64,000 nt of DNA from Anisus vortex (taxonomy: Eukaryota > Mollusca > Gastropoda > Planorbidae), in contig OX421494.1 in assembly GCA_949126835.1 (NCBI GenBank), positions 23,706,196 to 23,770,195 on the forward strand. The letters run 5' to 3'. The position numbers and the translations under genes were made by a program. The notes under the pieces were generated by a model. The model saw only the letters and a program-made list of their open reading frames with translations. It was not told the origin of the DNA and ran no database searches. Positions within the stretch are counted from its first letter, which is position 1; each line of letters begins with the position of its first letter. This document shows, piece by piece, positions 20,961 to 32,600 of the stretch.

Positions 20961-22386
20961 AAAGAATTTATATTTAATCCGAATAAAATAAAAATGTAAA
21001 AAAAAAATAATTTGATAAAAAAAATTACAATAAATATAACACTAACTTTCCAAGCTTTCTTTAAAATAAAATTGCGCGTATGTTTGTAACATTATTTTTT
21101 ATGATTAATGTTGTTTTATACAATCAATACCCTAATAAGACATTTATTACTTGTAATACTAGACTCTACTAGTAATTTATCAGCAGCGACTAATATCTCA
21201 ATGAAATGCTTTCAATCTTAAAAGATCTTTAGATCAGTCTGTCTAACATAATTGCGTTAAACAATGTACAAATGTCAAGATACTTATTCATTTCGAAAAT
21301 TAAGAAAAAAACGTTTAAGTAGCCTACTTATTATGCACCTGGCACATTGTATATCATTAATGATTGATTTAACGTTATGTTCTAAAACAAAAGTTAAGCT
21401 ATGCAAAGAAAAATGCAAATTATATTAATATATTAAATGACTTTAACATTATTTTATTGTCGCAACATATTTTCAAAGTAAAACAGTATTTATTTAATCA
21501 TTTTTTCGACAACTTCCAGAACCTTCTTTTTTTTTATAAACAAGGGCAACTTACTCTAATAATCTTTGTATATAAATGTAACTACTAAAATATCTCCATA
21601 CTCTATACTATAGGCCTACTAATACTATATAGATATATAGGCTACTTCTATATGTGTTTAAGCAATATATTTTCTAAAAGAAATTGAGTAATTTAATTAA
21701 CAGTAATGATTGTTAAAGATGATCAGAGATTAGGTAATGTTCTTATTATATTAAGCGAAGCATGCTAGTTGTATGTGACCGAAATGAATGAAACTTAAAC
21801 TTAATGATATGATAATGGATGAGTGATGAGTATCACTATCCCACTATCATTCATCAGATGAGTAATGATGTAATGTCATTACTACTAATGAACTGTAAAT
21901 AATAATGAATTATAATTGCCCGGCCCATTTAATTTAGGCTAACGTTTATTTAGTCCTAATAAGCCCAATTCATTAGGATTATTTCCGATTCTAAAGCCTT
22001 AGATTGAATTAGAATAGGGCCTACTTAGATCTAGACTTTGACTTTTATTAGAGTTATTTATTTATTATAATTATATAACTATTTACTAAATTAATTTACC
22101 TGCCATCCATAGTTTTAGCCTAGTCCACACTTCCATGCCATAGTGCCCATAGTCTACCCATTACTCTTTACTTTTACTCTTTGTCCAAGGCTAAGCTTAA
22201 CAGAACAGTCAGCTAGTCTGAGCTAGACTAGTAAAACAGTTAGAGTAACACTAACCTTGATTATATTATTAGCCTCCTACTAGTTTTACTAAATGTGTTA
22301 AGTTAAAGGCACCACTACTACTGTACTACTGTTAATGTTATAATCTTCTTTACTTAAGATGCATGACAATGTTTTTTTAAAGCCAT
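20961..22386. other. Gene-free AT-rich stretch
   Basis: No coding similarity or clear repeat structure was recognised, apart from scattered TAGGCCTA-type palindromes. A noncoding first exon of TXNDC15 may lie here or nearby. Confidence 0.35.
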
Positions 22387-22938
22387 TGTCTATGCATCCG
22401 GCGATTGGACAAGTTGGCTGGTAGGCCTAGATATTATTTCGGCAGGCATATCATGTGACCACCGTACGACAAGCGCTAGAGATATTTTTCCGGCAGACCT
22501 AAGTCTATCATGTAGGCCTACATGCTAAATTCCCCGGCCTTGCCCAGGGAAAAAAATTACATTACCATAACCCTTTTTTTTAAAAAAAAAAGCTAAGAAT
22601 ATCCATGGCTGGGAATCGAACACCCGTCTCGAGCCGCATGCGTCAAAAATATAATATTTTATATTTTACTTGCTGAAAACATTTTAGGAAAATTTAAATC
22701 CTGAAATTCTTTACAAACTTTAAAAAAAAAATTATGGAAATAAAAAAAGGTAGAAAAAGAAATCAAAAGGTAGAAAAAGAAAAAAAAAAGTAGAAAAAGA
22801 AAAAAAAATATCAGTGAGGAATTGAACCCAGTGCGCCCACCTGGCAGAGAACACACACTACAAAAGATTTAGGTCTGCCGTAAAAATATCTGTCCCGCTG
22901 GAACAATATCTCCCAGCGTACTGGGCCGGATGCCTAGA
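22387..22938. mobile_element. ~550 bp MITE with long (~110 bp) inverted arms
   Basis: The left end reads GTCTATGCATCCGGC and the right end is the complement of GTCTAGGCATCCGGC. Inside, the arms match imperfectly through AGATATTTTTCCGGCAGACC on the left and its complement around 22862-22890. The interior includes the CCCCGG-stem repeat shared with 9343-10735. No coding sequence was found. Confidence 0.65.
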
Positions 22939-23136
22939 CACTTCATTTTTTTAAACAGTATGATACATGGTGCATTCTTATTTACTTATTTAGTCTTTGG
23001 ATAGAAAAAAACAATTAAAAAAATAATGGTGCTGGTAGAAGAGATACAATTCAGAAAGTTTTAAGGCTTGACAAAATTGATGATAAAAATAATATGCAAT
23101 ATTTAGGCAGTACTTACAGACTTTAAGAGATGACCT

Positions 23137-23755
23137 GGCAGATTTTACAAAGGATATCAAAAGTACCCATATTTTGAAAAAAGTAATGTTCAGATAGTAT
23201 TATATGTCCTTTTAAAGCCTGAAAGCCCAGCACTCCAAATATGAATGTTATAAAGTCAACTGACTTTCCAATATTTTATAATTAAGGCAGGTTTAACAAA
23301 ATGGCCACCAAATGGGCCTGAACGTTTAGTATTCTACGGACTCAATTTCCTGATTTTTTTTATACATTTAAAAACCCTTACCAAGAATAAAAAACAATGA
23401 AGTATGTGATTTGCGATACACATATGTTATTGATATATATATATTTTTCCCACTTCGGTTGTGCATTACAAATGCAGTTGTATGACAAAAACGAGTGAAA
23501 AAAAATATTTTTTAAAAATCCAATTGTTTCTGTTTTTTTTTAATTCCTGGTAAGTGATTTTCAAATGTATACAAAAAGTAACTTTCGGGTGTATTTAAAT
23601 AAAAAAAAACAATTAAAAAATTTAATTAAAAATACAATACTAATACTCTAGGGACATATACACATACAAGCAAAAAAAAACCTTTGTAAAGAAAAAATAA
23701 TTTTACAATGAACAATAAACCCCGTACCATTTGGAGGCGATTTTGTGAAACCTGC
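23137..23755. repeat. GGCAG-ended DNA repeat, shorter copy
   Basis: The left end GGCAGATTTTACAAAGGATA aligns with the left end of the element at 44294, and the right end TTTTGTGAAACCTGC aligns with that element's right end. An internal GGCAGGTTTAACAAAATGG near 23286 repeats the terminal motif. It contains CTGGTAAG at 23547-23554, the intact counterpart of a hAT MITE insertion site at 45458. Confidence 0.6.
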
Positions 23756-24331
23756 AACATACCTGCTAGTTGATTATAATCAATAAAATTAAAATTTAAA
23801 ATATATAAATTAAAATTTTTATGAAAAAAAAAAAGAAATTTTCAGTTTTAGAAAACAATTTCACAAAGTTTTTACATCATTTTAAATGGATATTGTTATT
23901 GTATACAAATTATCATTTTATTTAATTGTTAATAAGTTATATAAGTTACCCTTTTTATTAAATGTTACATACCAATTTACATGAAATAATTAATATAAAT
24001 CAAACTCAAAGAAAACTTTCAATAAAAACAAAAATAAAAAAAATTGAAATTTTAAAACTCTGGCTTAAATATTTCAAAACTCTGATTTATTTTGAAAGTT
24101 AATTTTTATTTTAACCAATTTTTTTATCCATAGTAATGTAGGCCTATTATCTAAAATGTAAGATTTTTAATTTACAGGAAAATAAAAGAAGAACGTTAAA
24201 ACAAATAAATTAGATTTTTTTTTACATCAAGATTTTTATCAACCTTGCTAAAAAAATAATCAATTGAATCGACTTAAACAAAAGGCAGTTTTCTTTTTAT
24301 TATTTCATTACATATTTTTTTCTGATTACAG

Positions 24332-27251
24332 TGAGTCCAGTGCTTGTATTATACATCTTGTTGCTTATGCTTAAAGTAATTGCCAATGCAGAAGCAACTG
24401 AAAAACAGTTGGGCGACCAGTGTTTATCAGAAGAGTGTAATGAAGACAGTTCAGTTCTAGACTCCAAATGGATCGCTGAGGAAAAAAGGGATGAGAATGT
24501 TGATGTGGAAGCATATGAAATGACAAAACAGGAAACTCAAGAAGTTTATGGCGAAGCCTTTTCTATCGGTGTTAGAGAAGGAGATCTGGTTGCCTTAGAT
24601 GACAACAGTGATGTTGCAAATTTATCTATAACAGTTGAAGCCACAGAAGAATTAATCGAGCACTCTGATATTAAAGAGACTCTTGTCAATGTGGCCAATC
24701 TAGAAGTAATTGGTTATGAGGCTTCTAAAGCCAATGAGCTACCGGTTGTAGATGACAACAAGGAACAGGAAGTGGATGAAGAAGATGAGCAAGAGTTAGA
24801 GCAAACTCCCCCGCGCCGAAGGTACTTTCCTTTGTTATATACTTTTAGGACTCTTTTGAATTCCTTTTTGTCTGACTTTGGAGAAGATTCTGGTAATCAA
24901 GAAGGATCATTCAATGCAACTGATGCAACTAATGGAAGCTTAGCTGTAGCTGAAGATCTCATCAAAGACTTGAACACTACAGTCAATGGAACAGATGCAA
25001 GTAAAAAAACAAGATTTCAATGTGCAACCAAAAATATAACATCAAATACTCTGGGAAAGGTAACGTAAATTCTTAAATTAATTTTCTTATAAAACCCTTA
25101 AAGTGGTTCATTTTTTATCTTGGAAATAAATACAGGATTCATATGGGTTGGACAATTTTGTTTAAAGTTGAAAAAAATTAAAATGTATTTTCAAATTTGG
25201 GAGAAGTAAATGTACTTAGGGAAGTTTGTGAATTTTTGTATTGTATAATGGACAACGCACAGAAATAAAGTCTTTAACTCATTTCAAGATTTTTTTGTAA
25301 CAGAAGTAATCCAAGACCTGTATTTATGAGTTCTATGAGTGCTAAAAAATTCACCAGTGCAAACTTCTCATTAACGTTAAGCCAATCAACTCATACCAGA
25401 ATATTATATAGAATAGAATCTATATTGGCTTCTGAATTTTTATAAAGTTTGGGAATTTTGACATTAGGGTAAAAACCCTGAAATATATCATTTATATTTT
25501 GCCTAAATTACACCATCTATGTAATATATGATGTATTTGTTATTCTTTCATAGGTAAAAATTGTAAATAGCACAGAGCTGCTTGAAATTTTAAATTTTAG
25601 TAAGAACCTGAAAGTGTCCACATGTGTGCTGGTTATGTTCTATGCACCTTGGTGTCACTTCTGTGCCCTCACTGCCCCTCACTACAATGCTCTGGCTAGA
25701 GCATTTCCTCAGCTTGATGTTTTGGCAGTTGATACTTCTCATTTTAGTTAGTAAGTACAAACATTTCTTTTTATCTTAAGTAATCTTTTTTCTTTACAGG
25801 GTTTTATTGAGAATGATTTTTTTTTTCACTCTTACTTTGGTTTAGGGAGTTGTTATTAAATTAAACATTACATTTCCATCTTCCCATCTTAATCTGTTTT
25901 CTTAATATGTTTTTAAGCTTTACTTGTTGGGTATACACAAATTCCCAATCTTATCAGGATTTAAATACAGATCCCAGTTTGACATTCTTGTCTTGAATGC
26001 ACCAGTTTCCTGTATTGTATACTGCAAGTCGCTGTTTCCTTATCAGTTTCAAGCTTTTGTCAAGCCATAGAAAAAACAAACAATAGTTGACTTGTGAACA
26101 AATGAATCTTTATTATCACAGGGCCCTGAGGAATTTTGACATGTTGGTTTTAATAACCATTCTCAGTATTTTTTTGAGGTAGAAAAAAAAAATTAATATT
26201 TTAAGATTTACCGGTACTATGCTGACATTTCCTCTTTTACAAACCAAGTCATTTAATGAAACATTTAACTTATTTAAAAACTCCATATTTGCTTTTAGCA
26301 TTATTTAGAATGTGACTAATCAGTCAGCTCAATGAGGGCAGTTTTTTTTTTTATAGCATTAGGTGTAGTTCTGTTAATTTGAATTGTATAATTTCAGTTT
26401 GAATGCTAGATTCGGTACTGTAGCTGTACCCAATGTCATGCTATTCCATCTAAGATCAGCAGTAAGATTTAATCACACAACTCGAGTTCTTGAGAACTTC
26501 AGCCAGTTTGTCACCAACAATACAGGTATGATAATTTCTCTCTGTAATATATTGAATACTATTTTAGTGAATAGCTACAGATTTAAAAAAACACATGAAG
26601 TGAAAGTTAAAATCAAATACATATTGAAAAAAATGAAATAATTTATGTAAGGAGACCAGGGCAAGGAGGAAGTAACATAAACCCTCACTTTATTGTTCAA
26701 AAAGTATTTAGAATATTCATTTCTAGTAAAAAGGTTTGAAAAAAGAATCCAATATTGACTTTACTACTCCTTATAATACCCATGTTCTACTTTCTCCATA
26801 AACTATAAACCTTTTATTCAATCACTTATTTAAATGGTGTAAACTTTCAGATTACTATTTTTGCTGCTTTAGAACTACCGGGTAGTTTAAATTAAATTTT
26901 GATGTGTTAAATCAGTGCCTAAACACAATTATTACACAATAAAAATAATAATATTTGAGACTTATAGAGGTCTTAACATTTTGTAATATTTATATATTTT
27001 TTTAATGTACACATCTTTTTTTTTATATTCATTCCTCAGGCTTACTTCCTGATAAAAATGTAAAACTAGAGCCAACCGACTTTGTTGGGCCATTGCCCAG
27101 TGTAGTAGTCCGTGGGAGAGACTGGCTTCTCTGGTTGTCTTGGATTTTTGTTATTATGTGTTCAGTGTATAGTTTTGTGAGAAGTCATTATGGGCAGGGC
27201 TGTATCACTCGGCTCAGGGTCTTGTGGCAGGAGCATCAACATATTGAATAA
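24332..27251 (+). CDS. TXNDC15: Thioredoxin domain-containing protein 15 (start exon incomplete)
   Basis: An ER/ciliary type I membrane protein with a lumenal thioredoxin-like domain; human TXNDC15 is a ciliopathy (Meckel-Gruber) gene. Visible exons: 24332-25059, 25554-25750, 26398-26525 and 27040-27251, all GT-AG and frame-consistent. If the preceding exon ends in A, the start codon is A|TG and the protein has 421 residues (human 360). Residues 1-22 form a signal peptide (SPVLVLYILLLMLKVIANAEA follows Met). Residues ~25-235 are acidic with several N-glycosylation sequons. The thioredoxin region (~244-350) has CHFC at 277-280 and RFGTVAVPN, which is hallmark TXNDC15 sequence. A transmembrane helix lies at ~380-398. 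The human protein has CxxS at the redox site; here it is a full CxxC. The first, probably noncoding, exon was not found. Confidence 0.92.
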
Positions 27252-29666
27252 AGAGTGGATTCTTTCAAGAAACAATGTTAAAAAATGTGTGCTAAAATTC
27301 AGCTAAAGTCAAGGTTATAACTGCAATTCTTGACTCAATAAGTTTGAATCATGAAAAGTTTGGATAGTTCTAGAAGTTTTAGGGAATGTTAATGTAGAAT
27401 GTTGAATTACAGATCCTAAGATCTTCAATGTTTTCTTGAGCCTGAACAAGTTATCCCTGGATCACACCCCAAGTCTGCACAGCTCAAGATACTAGTTGCA
27501 ATAAGTTGGTGGAAGTAATGGCTGCTAATTAGTGGAAGTGATAACCAAGACATTGTTAACATATGTGTTTTTTTTTTCAAATTTATTTCTTAAGTTACCA
27601 ATGCTTTTTCTGGAAAGGAGGTAACCTACTTTGGGATGAATGAACCGGAGGACTTCCTTAAGGATGAATGGATGGGAGGAAGTTTTGAATCCAGGTCATC
27701 ATTGTGACAAAAAATACCAGCCACAGGACCAGATTTTAGCTTGCAAGCTTCCCATTATTATTTATCAAGGATTTAAGAAACTTACTAGCAATAGAGAATA
27801 GACAGGAAAAACACAATGTAACATATTGGGGTTGATTTTTTGTTTAGATTTCAATAAAAACTCAGTTGTCTGGTGTGATTTTGAAAATATTTCTGCTAAT
27901 GCCCTTTTCTTACTGATTTTCATTCATTAAAAATCTGACAGAGAATTACATCTTGATTTAATAACTTACTGGGCAAAAATAAGAAACTTGTATGTTATTC
28001 TAATTTAATCCTATCATAATTGTTCTCAAAATATTGTGTACAGTATCTCCAACTGTAACTATTTATAAAAAGACAATAAATATATTGCTTTGATATTAGG
28101 AATCAGGCTTCTGGATAAAAAATTCTAGTAACTTTTTCTCTCTTCAAAATGCATAGTGAAACTATGTGTATATATGTCATTTGAGTATTATTTTGAACAA
28201 CTTATGTTGTGATTTACCTTCATGGTTGTTGAAAGAGACAGTTGTGTTCTTTTTAAAAACTGTAAATAGTGTAAAAGGTAAATGTCATATTTGTACAAGT
28301 GTGTTATTTATTCTCAACAATGTCTTAATTCACAGTGCTCCCAATATCTATTTCTGTTTTTATGTCACTCTTAATCTATTTCTTATTATTACCCAATTCC
28401 TAAATTGCCTCCATGTTTTATGTTCATCCATGACTTTTATGAGAGATGTAGAGAATGTGAAAGCAACAGGATATGATTTGAATCAAGCCCAGGTTCATTC
28501 TTCAGTTTTCATCACTTCTCTATAATTCAGAAGTCTACCCAACATTATTTTTTGGAACAAGGGTTGCAGGGCATTGCACTGACTACATCATCCCTCTCTT
28601 TTGTAGTGACATTAGTGAAGTATTTTTTCCAGACATTGAGATTGGTAAATAACTTCTTTCAAAACTTTTGTTTTATATCCCGGATTACATTCCCTAGGTT
28701 CTGTTTGACTAACATTTCTAATGAGATCTTTTACATTTGTATGTGAAGGAATTATTCTTTTAATTATAGTTCATTGAAAATTGGTTTTATCACTTTTCTG
28801 ATTTTCTAATAAAAATGATCCTTTTTTTTTTTATTAGTTATTTCTTTTTGTTATATTGCTATATTAGCTAAATAAAAACTTATCTTTTTGTGGCATGAAT
28901 TCATGAATCATTTATTTCTTGAACTCTCTTGAAACATGTGTCTAGAATGTTTACATTCAACTAGACAAAAGTAATGAAAATGTAAGCCAAAGTGCTGCAC
29001 ACTGTTTTAAAATATAATTTATCTATTACTAAAATGTCTGTTAATTTTATGAAATGTTATATTTGACACAATGAAGACTTCTGTGATTGGTTGTAACTGA
29101 AATGGGTATGGGTTAAGTTCCTTTGTGCATTAATTGGCCATAAGGGCAGCAAACAAAATAAAGATTTGTTAAGTGGCTAACTAATACTTGCAGATTATTT
29201 TCAGCTTTGAATAAAATAATTGTAGCCCAGAATGAAAGCAAGAAATCTAATTGGCAACACTTTATGATCATGGATAAGTTTTACAGATCGGTTGTTATGA
29301 GTGCAGTTTATTCGTTGCTTGGCTTTTTTACCAATAATTGTTCATGTCGGAACAAAAAAAAAAGTGCTTCAAGTATCAATGAAATAAACCATAGATTGAT
29401 TTAATTAAAACTTGTAAGTCAAACAAAATTAACTAATGCTATAATTTAAAAAGAGACCAATTGACAGCCAGAGTTATCTCTTCAAAATGCAGAAAATACA
29501 ATTGTCAAATGTGGGCATATTGTATTTTATAAGTGCAAAAAAAACATTTTTCTTTATAAACTTTCTCTTGGCCTAAATCACACAAAACTAAAATGTGTAG
29601 CATTTAAAATTAAAGTTATATTTTAAATAAATTAAACCAAAAAAGATTTATGAACAAATTTTTTTA
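27252..29666. other. Convergent 3' regions of TXNDC15 (+) and RSAD1 (-)
   Basis: This is AT-rich DNA without recognisable coding sequence; the 119-codon frame at 28166-28525 has no family features. AATAAA occurs at the TXNDC15 stop codon itself and again near 28075, where the 3' UTR could end. The two genes are tail-to-tail here. Confidence 0.5.
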
Positions 29667-32600
29667 TTATTTACTATTAGTATTATTTACAACAATTCCA
29701 ATGTCTTCTGCAAGTGCAACTAATAAATCTGGCAATATACTGTCTATAATGTTCATTCCTTCTTTAGTAGCTTTCAAACCTCTGAAAAATAGGCAAGCAA
29801 CAAAAATAAATAATTTTAACTTCACTAGTTAATTAATTAAAAATAATATTTATTTATATCTTCAAGGTATGTATTAAAATTTTATTTGATTTTACAACAG
29901 TTAATTATAAGTAATGTTATTGTATTGAAACATTTGATTTATAAGAAAACCAACAATTCAACATCCCTTAAAAACCCAATCAAAATGCAAGACTTGAACA
30001 GTGGATAAGCCTAACATACAAAAGGTTTTATAGAAAGAGCTTCTGTAACATGTCAGTAAGATTTCACCATGTCCTAAAACTTAAAAAAAAAATGTTGAAA
30101 CCTTAGATAAACCATGTTTGCCTTTCCAAAACAATAATGAAAAAAAAGTGAATTGTTAACTCTAACCAGCATATGGGTCTAAAAACTTAGTCCTTCAACA
30201 ACATGTAAAACTAATCATAGTACTATAACAATACCTGTCTTTTATTTTAACATAAACAAATGGATGCTATAAGACTCTTGGTAATAGGTTTACCTTTCAT
30301 CATAAGTAAGAAGTCCACTCTGAATATAAAATACAATTTTAGGACGATGTAGTAGATCTCTGATACCTTTGTCTGGACTGACTTTGGACCAGGCCTGAAG
30401 AGAAATATTGTTTTGTTTATAAAGGGAACACATTTCACATATTACTATAATTAAAGGGAATGAAACCATTCAGTCCTGCATCAGTAATGATATATGTAAC
30501 AATGATATTGTAAATTCAAAGCTTACAAGATTAGAAACTCCATATTTAGTTCGAAGACCCACAGCCAACAGCTCTTCTAATCTGAAACAAGATTTATTCA
30601 CTTATTTACAAAATTTACTGGCTGCATTCTTGATTTAGTACTTTTACAAAACAAGACATTTGAATACAAATTTTACTATACTAAATTTGCATTGAATAAA
30701 TTTGTTTTATTCTGAGTTTCAATTTGGATTTTAGAGAACTAGAAAGACAAAGAAAAACTGCTATTAAGAGAATTAGCGCCAAATGTTACCAGCCTTTATT
30801 CATTTTGACACCTAGAAATGAAAGACTTATAAACATTTTGTGTCACCCTGCAGGAAATTTACAATTTTTCTTAAGCTGTTTCAAAACTTACTGATTCTGA
30901 CAAGTCAGTGGTGTACGTTTTCTGGTAGCATGATGAAAATGTTCCACTTCCCACATCCAGTTTTCAGGTTCCAGTGTCTGAATTCTGGCTTCTCGCTGAT
31001 TCATATCCTTTGGTGTAAATCTTCCATGTGCCCCTAAATCCAGCATCCAAGATAAGTAGATTATATCTTCTATACATGTTCATTATTTACAGTTTACTAA
31101 ATCCAGCATCCAAGATAAGTAGATTATATCTTCTATACATGTTCATTATTTACAGTTTACTAAATCCAGCATCCAAGATAAGTAGATTATATCTTCTATA
31201 CATGTTCATTATTTACAGTTTACTAAATCCAGCATCCAAGATAAGTAGATTATATCTTCTATACATGTTCATTATTTACAGTTTATTATTGATATATTAG
31301 TTAGATAGGTAAATTGATAAATATAAAAAAATGTATCAGTTTCTTTTCTAATTTGTTATTTTAAAGAAGATTTAAAAACATTTGATCAATTCAATATACC
31401 TGGCCCAACACCTATATAATCTTGACCCGTCCAGTACGATATATTGTGATGGCTGTAACAATGCTGCAATGCAAATAGATCAGATTCATTTTTTCAATAA
31501 AATATTTAATATAGCTAATGAACATGTATAATAATTAATATAATCATTCATTGGTTTTGAAAAACATTTGATTAAAATTGTACTTCCATGTAGAAAAGAA
31601 TGTTTTTAAGTTTTTAGCTATTCTTTATTAATTTCTTCTGATTTTTTTAGTACTAACCTTTCTTGCAAAATTAGAAACTTCATAGCGTTCAAATTCATTA
31701 GCTTCAAATAGCTGTTAAAAAAAGAGAAAAGTTTTAAACAAAAAATAGGCATTTACAATCAGAGGCGCTTAATTATTTTATCATAATGTATCCTTGAAAA
31801 TTCACAGATATTTTAGAAAATTAGCAATTTCTTTGATAATTGGTGGCAAGGATAAAAAAAGTGATTGAAAAAAGAACAGTAAAATGTTATGACATTAACG
31901 TAATTCCCTTACATTGACAGCTTGTAAATACATGTCTTCTGTAACCTCAGAATCTGGCATTTTCTTATTAAAAAAAAAAACATAACAGAATTATGTGACA
32001 CTTCAAAATCAAAATGGCCACAAAACTACTAGACTTTAACTATTATACTAGATATTAAAACTTATCTAAAACTGGCTAATAATTTACAAAATTTCAAAAA
32101 AGGCAGAAAAACTGTTTTTTGTTAATACTTTTACCCTGATCAAAACCAAAAAAGTGTATTAATTAAAAATTGAAATTTTTTTTTACCAGTTTTTTGTCTT
32201 GAATAAGTTTGAACAGCTGTGTTCCCCTCTCTAGAGTTAACTGATACAATGAGATGTGATTATCACACACTTGGAGAATCTGTTGTGGTTGATGTAATGA
32301 AATAAAAATTAAGGTGACAGGATAATTGTATGTACAGACAATTGGAGAAGTCTAATTCACCAGAGTGGAATAGATATACGAACAATGAAAGTAAAACAAA
32401 TTGTACAAAAATCAAGCAGCTATGGAGCTGAGAAATTTAAAAGAATTCAACTTGATAGACTTACTTGATGAAGTTCTAATAACCACATTTCCAAGGTTTG
32501 ACCTGGCCAGCCATAAATTAAATCAAGAGAAACATGGCCTGGAAATAAACTCTTTGCCATTTCTAAACATCTATGAAATCAAAGATAAATTGGTTTTACA

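Noticed and set aside
24331..24333. GTG as start codon of TXNDC15
   Set aside because: The G belongs to the splice acceptor TTACAG; animals rarely start at GTG and a split ATG explains the signal peptide better.
28166..28525. 119-residue hydrophobic protein downstream of TXNDC15
   Set aside because: AT-rich 3' UTR sequence with no family features or coding-like composition.
31028..31300. Open frame of four identical 21-residue repeats on plus
   Set aside because: It is an artefact of the 63 bp tandem repeat; the true coding information here is the RSAD1 exon on minus ending at 31033.
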